DNA of 64,000 bases from Leptospira mtsangambouensis (lineage in GTDB: Bacteria > Spirochaetota > Leptospiria > Leptospirales > Leptospiraceae), in assembly GCF_004770475.1 (NCBI RefSeq), contig NZ_RQHK01000006.1, positions 104,746-168,745 of the forward strand. The letters run 5' to 3'. Below, one piece after another: positions 27,442 to 36,736 of this stretch. A model generated the notes under the pieces. The model was not told the DNA's origin, ran no database searches, and saw nothing but the letters and a program-made list of their open reading frames with translations. The number at the start of each line of letters is the position of its first letter. The first letter of the stretch is position 1. Position numbers and translations under genes: made by a program.

Positions 27442-28658
27442 ACGATAAACACCATTTGAAACCATCCAACCAATGCACCGAGTGCGGCACCTACTAAAAT
27501 TAACAATAATTCATCTTCTTGGAATGCAGACCTAAGTATAGACTCAAATTCCTTCGGAGGAAGGGCTGACATTCGGTCTCCCATCATTTTCTCTATCTCT
27601 AAAGCTTCGCCTAAGTAAGTCTCGAGATGAAAAGATTTTTCTACTGCATTGTCCGCCATTGCAACGGCAATTCTTTCTTTGGCAGCATCAAACTCTTCAA
27701 TTTTTCCTGCTGCAAAAAGGGCTGGTTTTGCAAGGAAAGTAATTGTGTCTACATGAGATATCACTTCCTTCCGAATGATGTTGATGATATCTGCAGAAGC
27801 TTTTCCAAATATAAGTTCAGATAAAATATTTTTTGGAGTGAGAATTTTTTCACTTACCAGTTTTGCATAGAGTCTGGAAACTTCGGATTGTCTTTTTAAA
27901 AACAAACCTTGGTAAGTAAAAATTCCTAAAAACTTTTTAGGAAAAAGGGGACGAAAGATCATCTCTAATGCAAGATAGTTGGTTAGATATCCAACGATCA
28001 CTCCTTGGATGGGAAGGGTCCATACCAATGGAAAATAAATCATAAATATCATTTGTACGAGGCCTAGTAGAAAACCAAAGTAAAACCCTGATCTCTCGAT
28101 AAACTGAAACTCGGGAGCCCCCACTTCTTTAAAAAGTTCTACCACAAGGCCAACATTATTACCGGAAAGTTTTTTTAAAACTAGGGCCTTTACATCAAAT
28201 AAAGAATCAATGTCCTTTTGAAGTTTTCGAATCACCTTTCGGATGGTGACTCCACTTTCTCTTCTCACCTTGTGGTAAATTTCTTCCCGAACCACTTCCG
28301 GAATCATATCCCAAAGTTTTGGATCCAAACTATCTGAAAATTCCTTCATCGTATAACGAATGCTAGAATCAAGTGCTGGTAAAAAAACTAACTCTGCTTT
28401 TTTGGGATCTACTTTTAAAAATACTTCTTTGATGTTGAGAAGGCGTTCCGTGATGACATCAACGGACTTACTTGCCATTTTATGTGCCTTTCTCGGAATG
28501 ATGCCCTGCCATCCCAAATAGGGAGGGATCCCCACAAATTGGATCGGATAGAAGGTCATTTTGAGAGCAAGCCAGTTCGTCACCCAACCCACAAACCCAT
28601 AAGTGAAGGGAATCATGAGGAGCTTCCATTGTTCTGGTGTTAACCAATTCTCCCACAT
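27438..28658 (-). CDS. DUF445 family membrane protein
   Basis: A 406-residue protein with TM segments at the N-terminus (WVTNWLALKMTFYP), in the middle (GFLLGLVQMIFMIYFP and a duplicated YLTNYLALEMIFRPLFPKKFLG) and at the C-terminus (LLILVGAALGALVGWFQMV). The two TNxLALxMxFxP repeats are the DUF445 hallmark. Between them lies a long helical region. Function unknown, although such proteins are proposed to act at the envelope. The gene is coupled to the downstream epimerase. Confidence 0.88.
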   Translation of the reverse strand: MWENWLTPEQWKLLMIPFTYGFVGWVTNWLALKMTFYPIQFVGIPPYLGWQGIIPRKAHKMASKSVDVITERLLNIKEVFLKVDPKKAELVFLPALDSSIRYTMKEFSDSLDPKLWDMIPEVVREEIYHKVRRESGVTIRKVIRKLQKDIDSLFDVKALVLKKLSGNNVGLVVELFKEVGAPEFQFIERSGFYFGFLLGLVQMIFMIYFPLVWTLPIQGVIVGYLTNYLALEMIFRPLFPKKFLGIFTYQGLFLKRQSEVSRLYAKLVSEKILTPKNILSELIFGKASADIINIIRKEVISHVDTITFLAKPALFAAGKIEEFDAAKERIAVAMADNAVEKSFHLETYLGEALEIEKMMGDRMSALPPKEFESILRSAFQEDELLLILVGAALGALVGWFQMVFIV

Positions 28659-28778
28659 ATTCCGCTATGAGTAGGCTAAAAAACGGGGGCCGAGGGCAAT
28701 CGAAATTCCGTTCCCGGGTTATTTTTCCCTAAGATTCGTTAATTTTGTTCATTTTTTGCCGATACCCCTAAAAAAGAT

Positions 28779-28807
28779 TTGCATTCTGTACGGAAACAGA
28801 CTACAAA
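28779..28807 (+). promoter_or_regulatory. Sigma-70-like promoter for the large lipoprotein gene
   Basis: TTGCAT (28779-28784) and TACAAA (28802-28807) are separated by exactly 17 bases in the 242-base gap between divergent genes. It would give an untranslated leader of about 85 bases. Confidence 0.5.
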
Positions 28808-28812
28808 TGGTA

Positions 28813-28845
28813 CACTTCGGCGGGGTTTAGGTATTTCCCGAAGTG
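28813..28845 (+). promoter_or_regulatory. Hairpin in the 5' leader of the large lipoprotein gene
   Basis: CACTTCGG (28813-28820) and CCGAAGTG (28838-28845) form a perfect 8-base stem, starting a few bases after the expected transcription start. It may protect the mRNA 5' end or serve as a regulatory structure. Confidence 0.45.
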
Positions 28846-28900
28846 CATTTGAAAGACTGTGGTTCTTGCCACAAAGCGAATTTGATTAGAGGGTAAGTCT

Positions 28901-31900
28901 ATGCGCGTTCGAGGAATTTTCACTGTTCTCGTTCTCATTTCTTTGGTATTTGTTGGGTGTTCCCGAAAAAAGAAATCGATGCCATTTTGGTTCCTATTAG
29001 GAGCTGGTGGTGCAGTGGCTGATTCTAGTGGGGGCCTTGACACTCCTGCTGACTCTAACGGCGTTCCTCTTCCCACACCCGGCGATTCTACCGGCGTCAC
29101 AGACCCTGACGAAGTTCCCGGCAACAATTCCGAACAAGAAGTTCCAAACCACGGACCAGCACGTGTGATCGGAACGATCGTTCCTGTCGTTTCCGGTGTC
29201 CCTGCAAATGTTGTTTGTGGAAACCCTGGGGCTCCCCAAGCTCCTGGATGTGTCGACCTTACTTTAATCTCTGTTAGGATTGAAGTTGCCAATGGAGATA
29301 ACAATACCCTCGTTGCCTCCACATATGCAGAATCAAATGGAAAGTTCCAATTTGATCTTAGTGACCTTCCAAACAATAATTACCGAGTTCTGATCAATAC
29401 AGGTTTTGGACTCAATTATACTTACCAAGATTTTTCTTATGTATTTGATCCTACACAAAATCCTTATACTTTAGTCAATGTCGGAAATCTACTCGCAGAA
29501 CGTCTGTACTATGGTCAAGGTCCTGCACAGTTTGTAGGAGTGGTCACAAGCCCTGGGTTTTCTGGTGGCGGTGTCACTGTACCGGCAGGACCCATTGCGG
29601 GGATCACAGTTTCTATTGTTGATGCCAACGGCAACACAGTGGGAACTGGTGTAACCGATGCAAACGGATCGTATGTCATTAACATCAATCCTTTACCTAA
29701 TGGTAATTACACGATTGTTTATTCTGGCGATTCTGTAGAAGTATCGGGACAACCTTTTGCGAATACAACAGAATTCATTCATTTTACCTTTCCGGGAACC
29801 AATCCAAATACTGTGGCGGTTGTGGATTTGGGAGAAACAAGTCTTCCTTGGATGGCAGCAACAGAAAGTGATCTTCACCTAACTGGAAATATTCTGAACG
29901 GTGCAATTGCTTCTGATTCCACTACCGTTTTTACTATTAAATTGAAGAACGAACAAGGTGCTATTTTACAAACAGTTCAAATTACAGGAAATGGAAGTTT
30001 TGCCATCGAAGGAAGTTACCTTACCAATGGTGTTTATTATTTAGAAGTATCCAATCCTGTTTTTTATACCGTATCGCAGTCCTTTTTGTTTACGGCCTCT
30101 CCGAATGGAGGAACCAAAAATGTAGCTCTAGTTGATCCAATCTACATTGTTGCCAAACCTTCACTTGTAACGGGATTTGTAAAAGATACAAGTGGAAACC
30201 ATGTAGCAGGAACAGTCATCAACGTAAGACCTTCCACAAACCAAGCTCCTTCTCGTTTGTTGTATTTGAAAGACGATCCAATTCTTGGAAACGCTATCAA
30301 AGTTTGGATTATTGAAGCTTTGAGTGCTGTGGCAGGAACCAATTGTTCTGTAAATCCAACTGGGTCGATTTGTTCATGTGCGGTGAATCCAACTGCTTCT
30401 TGTTTGGTGGCATACCAAGGTTCAGGTCCATGGGCATACCAAACCTATGGAAACAAACTCTACGAAGTCAACCCAACAACAAAAGAAGTATCTTTCCTTG
30501 CTGCCAGTGGACTTTGGGCATATTACATTTCGGCTCCTGGGTTTGAAAATTATTGTGGTTCCAACAATTCCCCTTGTTCATCAAATCCATTACAAATTAG
30601 TTTAAACGGTAACAACTATAATGCGGGAACAATTTCTATGACATCCATAGCAGCTCGTTCTCAAATTGCCGGTTCCATTTCGGTTCGTGATGCGGCTCCA
30701 AGTGCCAACTCAGTTCATTCCTCTCAATCAGGACTTTATCTTGTATTGTTAGGGAATACTTCTTCTGATGGTTCTGCTTTGGCACATATCACGACAACTT
30801 CAGGTGGCCAATTTAGTTTTGGTGGAAGTTCTTATGTAGTGGCTTTGCCTGCTATTCTTCCTCCTCCGTTTACAAACGATGAAGTTGGTCGAGTGAGTTA
30901 TGCCTTATACCAATTAGGTTCAGGCCTTGCGACTACCTTAGCGCAAACGCCAAGTGTTGCTAGAGCGAATGACAATACGGCTTCCATTGATATCATTTCT
31001 GGGACAGAGTATAATTTCCGTCAAAGTTCCTACCAACTCATTGTTGTGGATCGTGTGGCTCCGTCCTACCAATCAAGTTATTTATCATCCAGTAGTTTAC
31101 GAGTGGATACATCTTCTGTGGCAACCAACCAATATGCATCTTCACCTGTTTTACATAACGTAAACGGAACTGTGATGCATAGCCCAAGGGCTACTGTTAC
31201 TGGTGTGGTGACGGATGCTGTTTCCACTCAAAATGTAAGTGGTGCCACTGTGACTCTCGGACGTCTTGTGGGTGGGAATTTTGCAGCAGATGTTCATCGT
31301 GACTGTTCTGGTGGGTTTGATTCTCCGAATTGTTCCGTTTCTGCTACAAGAACTTCTGGTTCAGACCAAGTGGTCGGATCTGTCACTTCACAATCAAATG
31401 GAAGTTATAGTTTCCCATTTCTTTCTCCTGGTTCTTACCAACTCCGTGTAGAAAAAAATGGAATCACTACTTACTTCCCTGTTGAAGTAGGAACTGGTGG
31501 GGGAACGGTTGTCGTCAATACACCTGTGATTACCAATAATGGTCGTGGCCATTTAACAGGATCAGTGCGAACTCCTGGGGGATTTTCTTTCCTTGGAACT
31601 TACTCTTTAGAAATTGTAGATCCAAATGGTGGCACATTACGTCCATCAGCAGGTGTGCAACCGGCATCCATTGCAACTGGAGCGACGATTTTTTCTAATG
31701 CAAGTCAGTATACGATATTTAATATCAACGCAGGTCGTTGGAAAATTCGATTTGTCTCGGCAGGTTATGCATCAGTAGAAGGGATTGTGGATATCCAAGC
31801 AGATGTCACCACAAACTTTGATATCATTACCTTTGTTCCAGGAAGCCAAACCAGTGGATCCATTTCTGGAAGAGCACTTTCAGCACTATATAATACCGGT

Positions 31901-32632
31901 GTTTGTAACCTAACGGCACGAATTCGACCTGGTGTAAATGTAAAGTCTGGATCTTATGCCATTGATGCCAATGGAGTCACAATCCCAAGTGTCAAAACAT
32001 CAACTGACGGATCTTATGTGATTCCTTCTGTTCCACCTGGAAACTATACCTTAGAGGTATCTGGTTCTGGAAAAAGAGGGGATTGTACTTCTGTTTCCGA
32101 AAATTACGCAACGACTTATCGAACAGTGGTTTCTGCAGGTTCGGAAACACCAGCAAACCAAAACATTCTTGTCACACCAATCCTTGCTGATAATGAAATG
32201 CGAGTGGTTCTTTCTTGGGGTGCCAAACCGCGAGACTTGGATTCGCATTTACAATATGGAAATTCAGGTAATAGCCGCATTGTTTGGAATAATAAAACTC
32301 CACTCGGATCCGGGAATGGTAGTTTAGATTATGATATCACAACAGGATATGGCCCGGAAACCATTACCCTCCAAGGATCCGTTTGGAACCAACCAAACCG
32401 TTATTACAGTATCTACAATTGGTCTGGTGAGGCACTGATGGGAGTTTCAGGAGCCAATGTTCGGATCTTCAAGGGAAGTGTCGGAGAAGTAAGAAACTAT
32501 TCCATTGCTCCAAACCATTCGAATCGTTGGTGGAAAATCTTCTGTATCGCACAAGATAAAACCATCTCAGATGTGGGAACGACAGGTTGTAGTGCATCTA
32601 ACTTTATTGAAAAGTCTATGTATTCGAATTAA
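28901..32632 (+). CDS. Very large lipoprotein with carboxypeptidase-regulatory-like repeats and C-terminal YfaP-like domain
   Basis: A 1243-residue surface or periplasmic lipoprotein (LVFVGCSRKK, Cys20), then a Pro/Asp/Gly-rich linker (40-85). It has about eight beta-sandwich repeats of the CarboxypepD_reg/CNA-B type, each ending in a pattern such as DANGSYVININPLPNGNYTI, QSNGSYSFPFLSPGSYQLRVEK or STDGSYVIPSVPPGNYTLEVSG. The C-terminal ~130 residues contain VVLSWGAKPRDLDSHL, the YfaP-like domain seen at the end of similar proteins. Such arrays act as stalks or adhesion modules. A Cys-rich insertion occurs around 480-500. GAGGG precedes the ATG. Ligand unknown. Confidence 0.88.
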   Translation: MRVRGIFTVLVLISLVFVGCSRKKKSMPFWFLLGAGGAVADSSGGLDTPADSNGVPLPTPGDSTGVTDPDEVPGNNSEQEVPNHGPARVIGTIVPVVSGVPANVVCGNPGAPQAPGCVDLTLISVRIEVANGDNNTLVASTYAESNGKFQFDLSDLPNNNYRVLINTGFGLNYTYQDFSYVFDPTQNPYTLVNVGNLLAERLYYGQGPAQFVGVVTSPGFSGGGVTVPAGPIAGITVSIVDANGNTVGTGVTDANGSYVININPLPNGNYTIVYSGDSVEVSGQPFANTTEFIHFTFPGTNPNTVAVVDLGETSLPWMAATESDLHLTGNILNGAIASDSTTVFTIKLKNEQGAILQTVQITGNGSFAIEGSYLTNGVYYLEVSNPVFYTVSQSFLFTASPNGGTKNVALVDPIYIVAKPSLVTGFVKDTSGNHVAGTVINVRPSTNQAPSRLLYLKDDPILGNAIKVWIIEALSAVAGTNCSVNPTGSICSCAVNPTASCLVAYQGSGPWAYQTYGNKLYEVNPTTKEVSFLAASGLWAYYISAPGFENYCGSNNSPCSSNPLQISLNGNNYNAGTISMTSIAARSQIAGSISVRDAAPSANSVHSSQSGLYLVLLGNTSSDGSALAHITTTSGGQFSFGGSSYVVALPAILPPPFTNDEVGRVSYALYQLGSGLATTLAQTPSVARANDNTASIDIISGTEYNFRQSSYQLIVVDRVAPSYQSSYLSSSSLRVDTSSVATNQYASSPVLHNVNGTVMHSPRATVTGVVTDAVSTQNVSGATVTLGRLVGGNFAADVHRDCSGGFDSPNCSVSATRTSGSDQVVGSVTSQSNGSYSFPFLSPGSYQLRVEKNGITTYFPVEVGTGGGTVVVNTPVITNNGRGHLTGSVRTPGGFSFLGTYSLEIVDPNGGTLRPSAGVQPASIATGATIFSNASQYTIFNINAGRWKIRFVSAGYASVEGIVDIQADVTTNFDIITFVPGSQTSGSISGRALSALYNTGVCNLTARIRPGVNVKSGSYAIDANGVTIPSVKTSTDGSYVIPSVPPGNYTLEVSGSGKRGDCTSVSENYATTYRTVVSAGSETPANQNILVTPILADNEMRVVLSWGAKPRDLDSHLQYGNSGNSRIVWNNKTPLGSGNGSLDYDITTGYGPETITLQGSVWNQPNRYYSIYNWSGEALMGVSGANVRIFKGSVGEVRNYSIAPNHSNRWWKIFCIAQDKTISDVGTTGCSASNFIEKSMYSN

Positions 32633-32644
32633 TCGGTAGTTGAA

Positions 32645-32677
32645 CCCAACTGCATCCAAAGTCTGGATTCAGTTGGG
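32645..32677 (+). repeat. Stem-loop downstream of the large lipoprotein gene
   Basis: CCCAACTG (32645-32652) and CAGTTGGG (32670-32677) form a perfect stem, with an inner ATCCA/TGGAT pair. No T-run follows, so it is more likely a 3'-end stabilising hairpin than a terminator by itself. Confidence 0.5.
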
Positions 32678-32751
32678 CATCAAAGACCTAGAGCCGTAAT
32701 CAAAACGTAGGCCAAATCTTTGAATGGCATTCGATGAGAAATTTGATTTCT

Positions 32752-33534
32752 TTAAGAAAGGACAGTAACGGAATACTGTCCTTTTTTTACGTTCACTTGT
32801 AAGTCTAGATCATACAGATTAGATAAGTTTTGATCTGTTAAAACTTCAGCTTTTTCTCCAAAACTAATGACCTTTCCTTCTTTTAACAAAAGTATTTTGG
32901 AAAAATCTTCTGGGATTTCTTCGATTCTATGGGTGATGAGAATTCTTGTGAGATGGGGATTTCCGTTTTTTAATTGGGCCAATGACTTTCCAAAATCGGT
33001 TCTTGCTGTAATGTCTAAGGTCGCAGTCGGTTCATCTAAAACCAAAATTTCTTTTCCCACGCCGAAAGCTCTTAACAATAGAACCTTCATTTTTTCCCCG
33101 GAAGAGAGTGTAGAATATATTTGATTTTTTTTATGAATTAAACCAATGGAAGCTAACAAAGATTCTGCGGTTTTTTCTTGTTCTTTTGTTGGATCTTTAT
33201 AAAGTCCAAGAGTTCCGATGACCCCAGTTAAAACCATTTCAAAGGTGGTAAGCCGTTGTAGTAAGGTTTCTTGGTGGCCTGGTTGCACCATACCAATTCG
33301 ATTTTGTAAAGGTGCCATCGGAGTTTCACCATAGGTCTCGCCAAAAGCAGAAATGGAGCCAGTCGTGGGCCAGGAATAACCAAACAGTAAATTGATGAGT
33401 GTTGTTTTTCCCGCACCGTTTCTTCCGATGATAGCAAGAGAATCACCTTGGTTTAAGGAAAAATGAACTTGGTCTAAAATTTTTTTGTCAGTTCTTACAA
33501 ACGAAACAGAATCAAAACGAATCACTTCACTCAT
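32752..33534 (-). CDS. ABC transporter ATP-binding protein
   Basis: A 260-residue ATPase subunit. Walker A is GRNGAGKTTL, Q-loop GMVQPG, signature LSSGEKMKVLL, Walker B ILVLDEPTATLD, and the switch His is in LITHRIEEIP. Domain order and length are normal. The nearest style is that of ModF/YlmA-type or metal-related ATPases (LSSGEKMKV), but no permease or binding protein is in the window, so its partner is unknown. It overlaps the upstream HDOD gene by eight bases. Confidence 0.9.
   Translation of the reverse strand: MSEVIRFDSVSFVRTDKKILDQVHFSLNQGDSLAIIGRNGAGKTTLINLLFGYSWPTTGSISAFGETYGETPMAPLQNRIGMVQPGHQETLLQRLTTFEMVLTGVIGTLGLYKDPTKEQEKTAESLLASIGLIHKKNQIYSTLSSGEKMKVLLLRAFGVGKEILVLDEPTATLDITARTDFGKSLAQLKNGNPHLTRILITHRIEEIPEDFSKILLLKEGKVISFGEKAEVLTDQNLSNLYDLDLQVNVKKGQYSVTVLS
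32757..32787 (+). terminator. Terminator placed inside the 3' end of the converging ABC gene
   Basis: AAAGGACAGTA and the inverted TACTGTCCTTT form an 11-base stem with a short loop, followed on the plus strand by a run of T. It should end transcription of the large lipoprotein gene, yet it lies within the last codons of the minus-strand ABC ATPase gene (stop at 32752). Confidence 0.75.
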
Positions 33535-35020
33535 TCGATTTTTTAAATAGAAGTTCGATTTTATTCACTGCAGCAGAGAACACATCGATATTATCTAAAT
33601 TAAATTTTGCGAGTAGGATTTTGTCAATGGCATAAAAACCTTTTTTCTGCTCATGATAATCTGCCATCATATTGGCCATATAAATGACTTCGACAAGATC
33701 ACGTAGTTCGGCAGGCGCCAAAAATGGTTTGTGATGGTATTCGATGGCAACACGAAGGTCGAGAGGGAATTCCCATTTTTCAGCAAGAAGGGCCCCGAGT
33801 TGCGGGTGGCTAAGTCCAATGGCCATCTCTTCTAAAAGAGTTGAGTTTCCAGAATCGACTCCTCTTTGGTAGGTTTCGATTTTTTTGAAAAAACCTCGGT
33901 CCACAGAAAGTAAAAGGAACTTTCCTATATCGTGTAACAAGGCACTGACGGCAATGATATCTGCAATTTTATTTGTATGATTGTTTTCTGTCGCCAAATA
34001 ACGCGCGTAATAACTGCATCGGCTGGAATGGTCCCAAACATCCATCATCTTTCCATATTGACCATCCATAATTTTACGGACTCCAGAAACATAGAGTAGG
34101 TTTCGTAAATTCTTTAGGCCAACAACTTTGACAGCTTGTAAGATGGAACTGACTTGGCTTCGATTTGCAAAAAAGGCAGAGTTGGATAGTTTTAATAGAT
34201 CAGCAGAAAGCGCCGGATTTCTTTCGATTTCTTGAGAAATCATATGTAAGTCAGAATCAGGATTGTTACAAAGTTGAATGATTTTTGTAAGTGAATGCGG
34301 TAGTGGAGGCAATCCATCTATTTCATTTAGAAGTTTTGTTTTTAGATCTGTTTGGATTTCGACAGGGGTTGTAACTTCGGGAACAGATAGAGTAGCGCGT
34401 GTTATTTTGTCATTTGTAAAGATTTTGAATTTTTCAGAACCAATTCCTGAATTTTTTAAAAGGAGTTGAATCAGTACTAATCCTAAACCTGCCGATTCTG
34501 TACTGTCCGATACATCAGTGAAAGCATCTGACAGATCGTTGTAGTTCTTTGCCACTTCGATCCTTCGATTAATCCGTGCTAGTTCTTCTTTGGTGATTGG
34601 TGCATTGTTTTCTACAGCAAAGTGGATGGACTTTCCTTCTACTTTCATCAGTAAACTGATGTAGTAATTTCCGCCTTCCAAACGATCCAATTGTTCATTC
34701 CATTTCATGATGATGTTTTCTTGGAATCGGGACATTCCTTTCGCATAATCACCAGCATTTTGGATGTCTAAATTTTCACGGGAAAAGTAATCGCGTTTTG
34801 CATTTGCCTTATTGGCATTCATGAGGAGTTCTTTTAGGACGGTAAAGATAACTTCTACTAAATAGAGTTTGTCCATATACCCCATTACATGGACAAGCAA
34901 TGCGTATATCTCCTGATTTTGTTCTTCTGTAACAAAGTAAAAGTTAATTCTGGATTCTTTTGCAGTCTCTAATTGAGAAATAATATCTTGAAAATTCACA
35001 AACGTCTTTTCCCGTAACAC
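33527..35020 (-). CDS. GHKL-like ATPase domain fused to HDOD domain
   Basis: A 497-residue cytoplasmic signalling protein. Residues 1-215 resemble a histidine-kinase-type ATPase: N-box LKELLMNANKANAKR and G2 box SAGLGLVLIQLLLKNSG, but the G1/D-box segment reads FAVENNAPI without DxGxG. Residues ~230-495 are an HDOD domain (LNEIDGLPPLPHSLTKIIQL, SADLLKLSNSAFF), with the SALLHDIGKFLLL metal-site remnant. Such proteins affect motility or stress signalling by protein contacts. The start is GTG at 35020 or GTG at 34999; the second has GGGAA upstream. It overlaps the ABC ATPase gene. Confidence 0.82.
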   Translation of the reverse strand: MLREKTFVNFQDIISQLETAKESRINFYFVTEEQNQEIYALLVHVMGYMDKLYLVEVIFTVLKELLMNANKANAKRDYFSRENLDIQNAGDYAKGMSRFQENIIMKWNEQLDRLEGGNYYISLLMKVEGKSIHFAVENNAPITKEELARINRRIEVAKNYNDLSDAFTDVSDSTESAGLGLVLIQLLLKNSGIGSEKFKIFTNDKITRATLSVPEVTTPVEIQTDLKTKLLNEIDGLPPLPHSLTKIIQLCNNPDSDLHMISQEIERNPALSADLLKLSNSAFFANRSQVSSILQAVKVVGLKNLRNLLYVSGVRKIMDGQYGKMMDVWDHSSRCSYYARYLATENNHTNKIADIIAVSALLHDIGKFLLLSVDRGFFKKIETYQRGVDSGNSTLLEEMAIGLSHPQLGALLAEKWEFPLDLRVAIEYHHKPFLAPAELRDLVEVIYMANMMADYHEQKKGFYAIDKILLAKFNLDNIDVFSAAVNKIELLFKKSNE

Positions 35021-35127
35021 TCTTATATTTTAATTTCTTTTGGACGCAATAGATATTTTTTTCCCATCTAATTTCTATTTTGTCCCAGGGAAATTGTATA
35101 GTGAGAACATCAGTGGAGGAAATCACT

Positions 35128-35313
35128 ATGGAAATGTTAGACCAAATGAATTTGCATTTGCTTATGCAAGAGAGGTTAGAAAAAATTTTAGAGGATATGG
35201 AAAGAAGACCTAAGGGGAAATCCAAAAAAACAAAAGGTTTTGACCAAATTCCCGCAAACAAAGAACGAGCAGAGTGGAATCTACAAGAAATACCAGTTCT
35301 ATTCGGAGCTTAA
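35128..35313 (+). CDS. Small basic protein of unknown function
   Basis: A 61-residue protein beginning MEMLDQMNLHLLMQERLEK. The N-terminal half is a predicted amphipathic helix, followed by a basic patch (RRPKGKSKKTKG). GGAGGA lies eight bases before the ATG at 35128, the strongest ribosome binding site nearby, which supports a real gene. Earlier in-frame starts lack this. It is divergent from the HDOD gene and overlaps the end of the MptE-like gene by four bases. Confidence 0.6.
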   Translation: MEMLDQMNLHLLMQERLEKILEDMERRPKGKSKKTKGFDQIPANKERAEWNLQEIPVLFGA

Positions 35314-36626
35314 CTTAGTGAAAACCGCAACCAAGTGGTAAGAGTTTTTCTATGAATGATTCCGGATTGGTCTTGGTTAGCCCACTTTGCCAGATCCGAA
35401 ATAGATGGGGGAAAACCCTGAAACGATTCGAGGAAATGTTCTGCTTTTGGCTTGGATGGTAGATTTGATCCATTTGCTTCTTTGAGATTTTGAATCTTTA
35501 AAGTAGATTCCTTTTGATTCATTTGTTCCCAGGCAATTTGATTTTTGCCTTTTCGTTCACCAGAATACAAACGTTTGGTGGTTAATTCTAAACTTTTTTT
35601 TCGATTCGTGGTTGGAAGATAAAACCGTTCGTATCCAGTTCCTGTGCAATGGGATTTTCCACGCTCTGCAATATAACTGACCCCACTTACAAAAAATTCT
35701 CTATTTTTTATCTGGTCTGTAATCGACAAAACTATCCCCATTAAATTCAAACTAGAGTTGGAATAATGTGGCCATTTTTTTCCCAATCCAGTTTGAAATA
35801 GATGTTCCTGGATTTGATCGAGTGGGTGACCCGTATTGACCAAAATTTTTGGATTTTTTAGTTCAAAAATAAAGGGTGCTCCACCTAACCAAGTAATGAT
35901 GGGGATATTTGATGGAATTTCTGTTAAAAAATGGTAGGTTGTTCCTCGGCCAGAATCAAAAGAAACAATATAATCAGGAACAATACCGTTTGGCAAAAGA
36001 TAACCGATAGAAGTATCACTGGCAAAAATGAGAAAGGATGACCTGTATTTTTGGATGGTGGGAAGATCGATTTCTAATCCAGGACTCGCACCCAAAAATA
36101 AAATAGATGTTTTTTCACCTGAGAAGGATTGAAACCATCGGATGCTAGTATCGTTATAAAACAGACCGGTTCTATTTTTTAAATAATTATGAGTCCATAA
36201 CTTACTGAAATGTTGGATGGTGTTTTGATTGATTTCATTAGAAACAAACTGCGATTGAAAATTGTTTTTGCAAATCGATACCAAGTCTGAAAAAAAACGT
36301 TCATAACTTGGCGATATGTACAACCTCCATTTGGATTGGGATGAATTTGCTGCCGTTTGGGTGTTTTTGACTATGGTTTTGAGGTCCGCCCAATTTGGAG
36401 TTGTTCCTGTGAGACAAAATAAATAACAACCCTGGGCCTTGGCTTGGTTTTTTAGATCTTCAAGTTCCGATTGGAATTCATTCAATTCATAAACTTCTTT
36501 TTCTGGTTCCCAAAAGATAATGATGGGATGGTTCGGATTGGCAATGAAAGATCTTACGGCATGTAAGGCACCGAGACCAAGGACAACGGGAATGGAATCA
36601 AAACTGAATGTCGAAAGAAATCGCAA
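35310..36626 (-). CDS. MptE-like/DUF115 protein (Maf-type glycosyltransferase relative)
   Basis: A 438-residue protein with the DUF115 core: SILFLGASPGLEIDLPTI, FLIFASDTSIGYLLPNGIVPDYIVSFDSG (key pattern DTSIGYLL..GI.PDY...D), IITWLGGAPFIF and FFVSGVSYIAERGKSHC. Relatives are archaeal hydroxymethylpterin pyrophosphokinase MptE and Maf proteins that add nonulosonic acids to flagellins. In a spirochaete a flagellar or surface glycosylation role is possible (inference). The start is a TTG directly after AAGGAGG, an unusually short spacing, but no better start exists. Confidence 0.78.
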   Translation of the reverse strand: MRFLSTFSFDSIPVVLGLGALHAVRSFIANPNHPIIIFWEPEKEVYELNEFQSELEDLKNQAKAQGCYLFCLTGTTPNWADLKTIVKNTQTAANSSQSKWRLYISPSYERFFSDLVSICKNNFQSQFVSNEINQNTIQHFSKLWTHNYLKNRTGLFYNDTSIRWFQSFSGEKTSILFLGASPGLEIDLPTIQKYRSSFLIFASDTSIGYLLPNGIVPDYIVSFDSGRGTTYHFLTEIPSNIPIITWLGGAPFIFELKNPKILVNTGHPLDQIQEHLFQTGLGKKWPHYSNSSLNLMGIVLSITDQIKNREFFVSGVSYIAERGKSHCTGTGYERFYLPTTNRKKSLELTTKRLYSGERKGKNQIAWEQMNQKESTLKIQNLKEANGSNLPSKPKAEHFLESFQGFPPSISDLAKWANQDQSGIIHRKTLTTWLRFSLS

Positions 36627-36736
36627 AGCCTCCTTTTCAGGGGAGACTTTTGAATGTAGATAAAAATGATCGGAAGTTTGAAAGTTATAGAGAAGGTTGT
36701 TTTGAAAGTGAGGGATTAGAGGAATGGGAGTAACCT

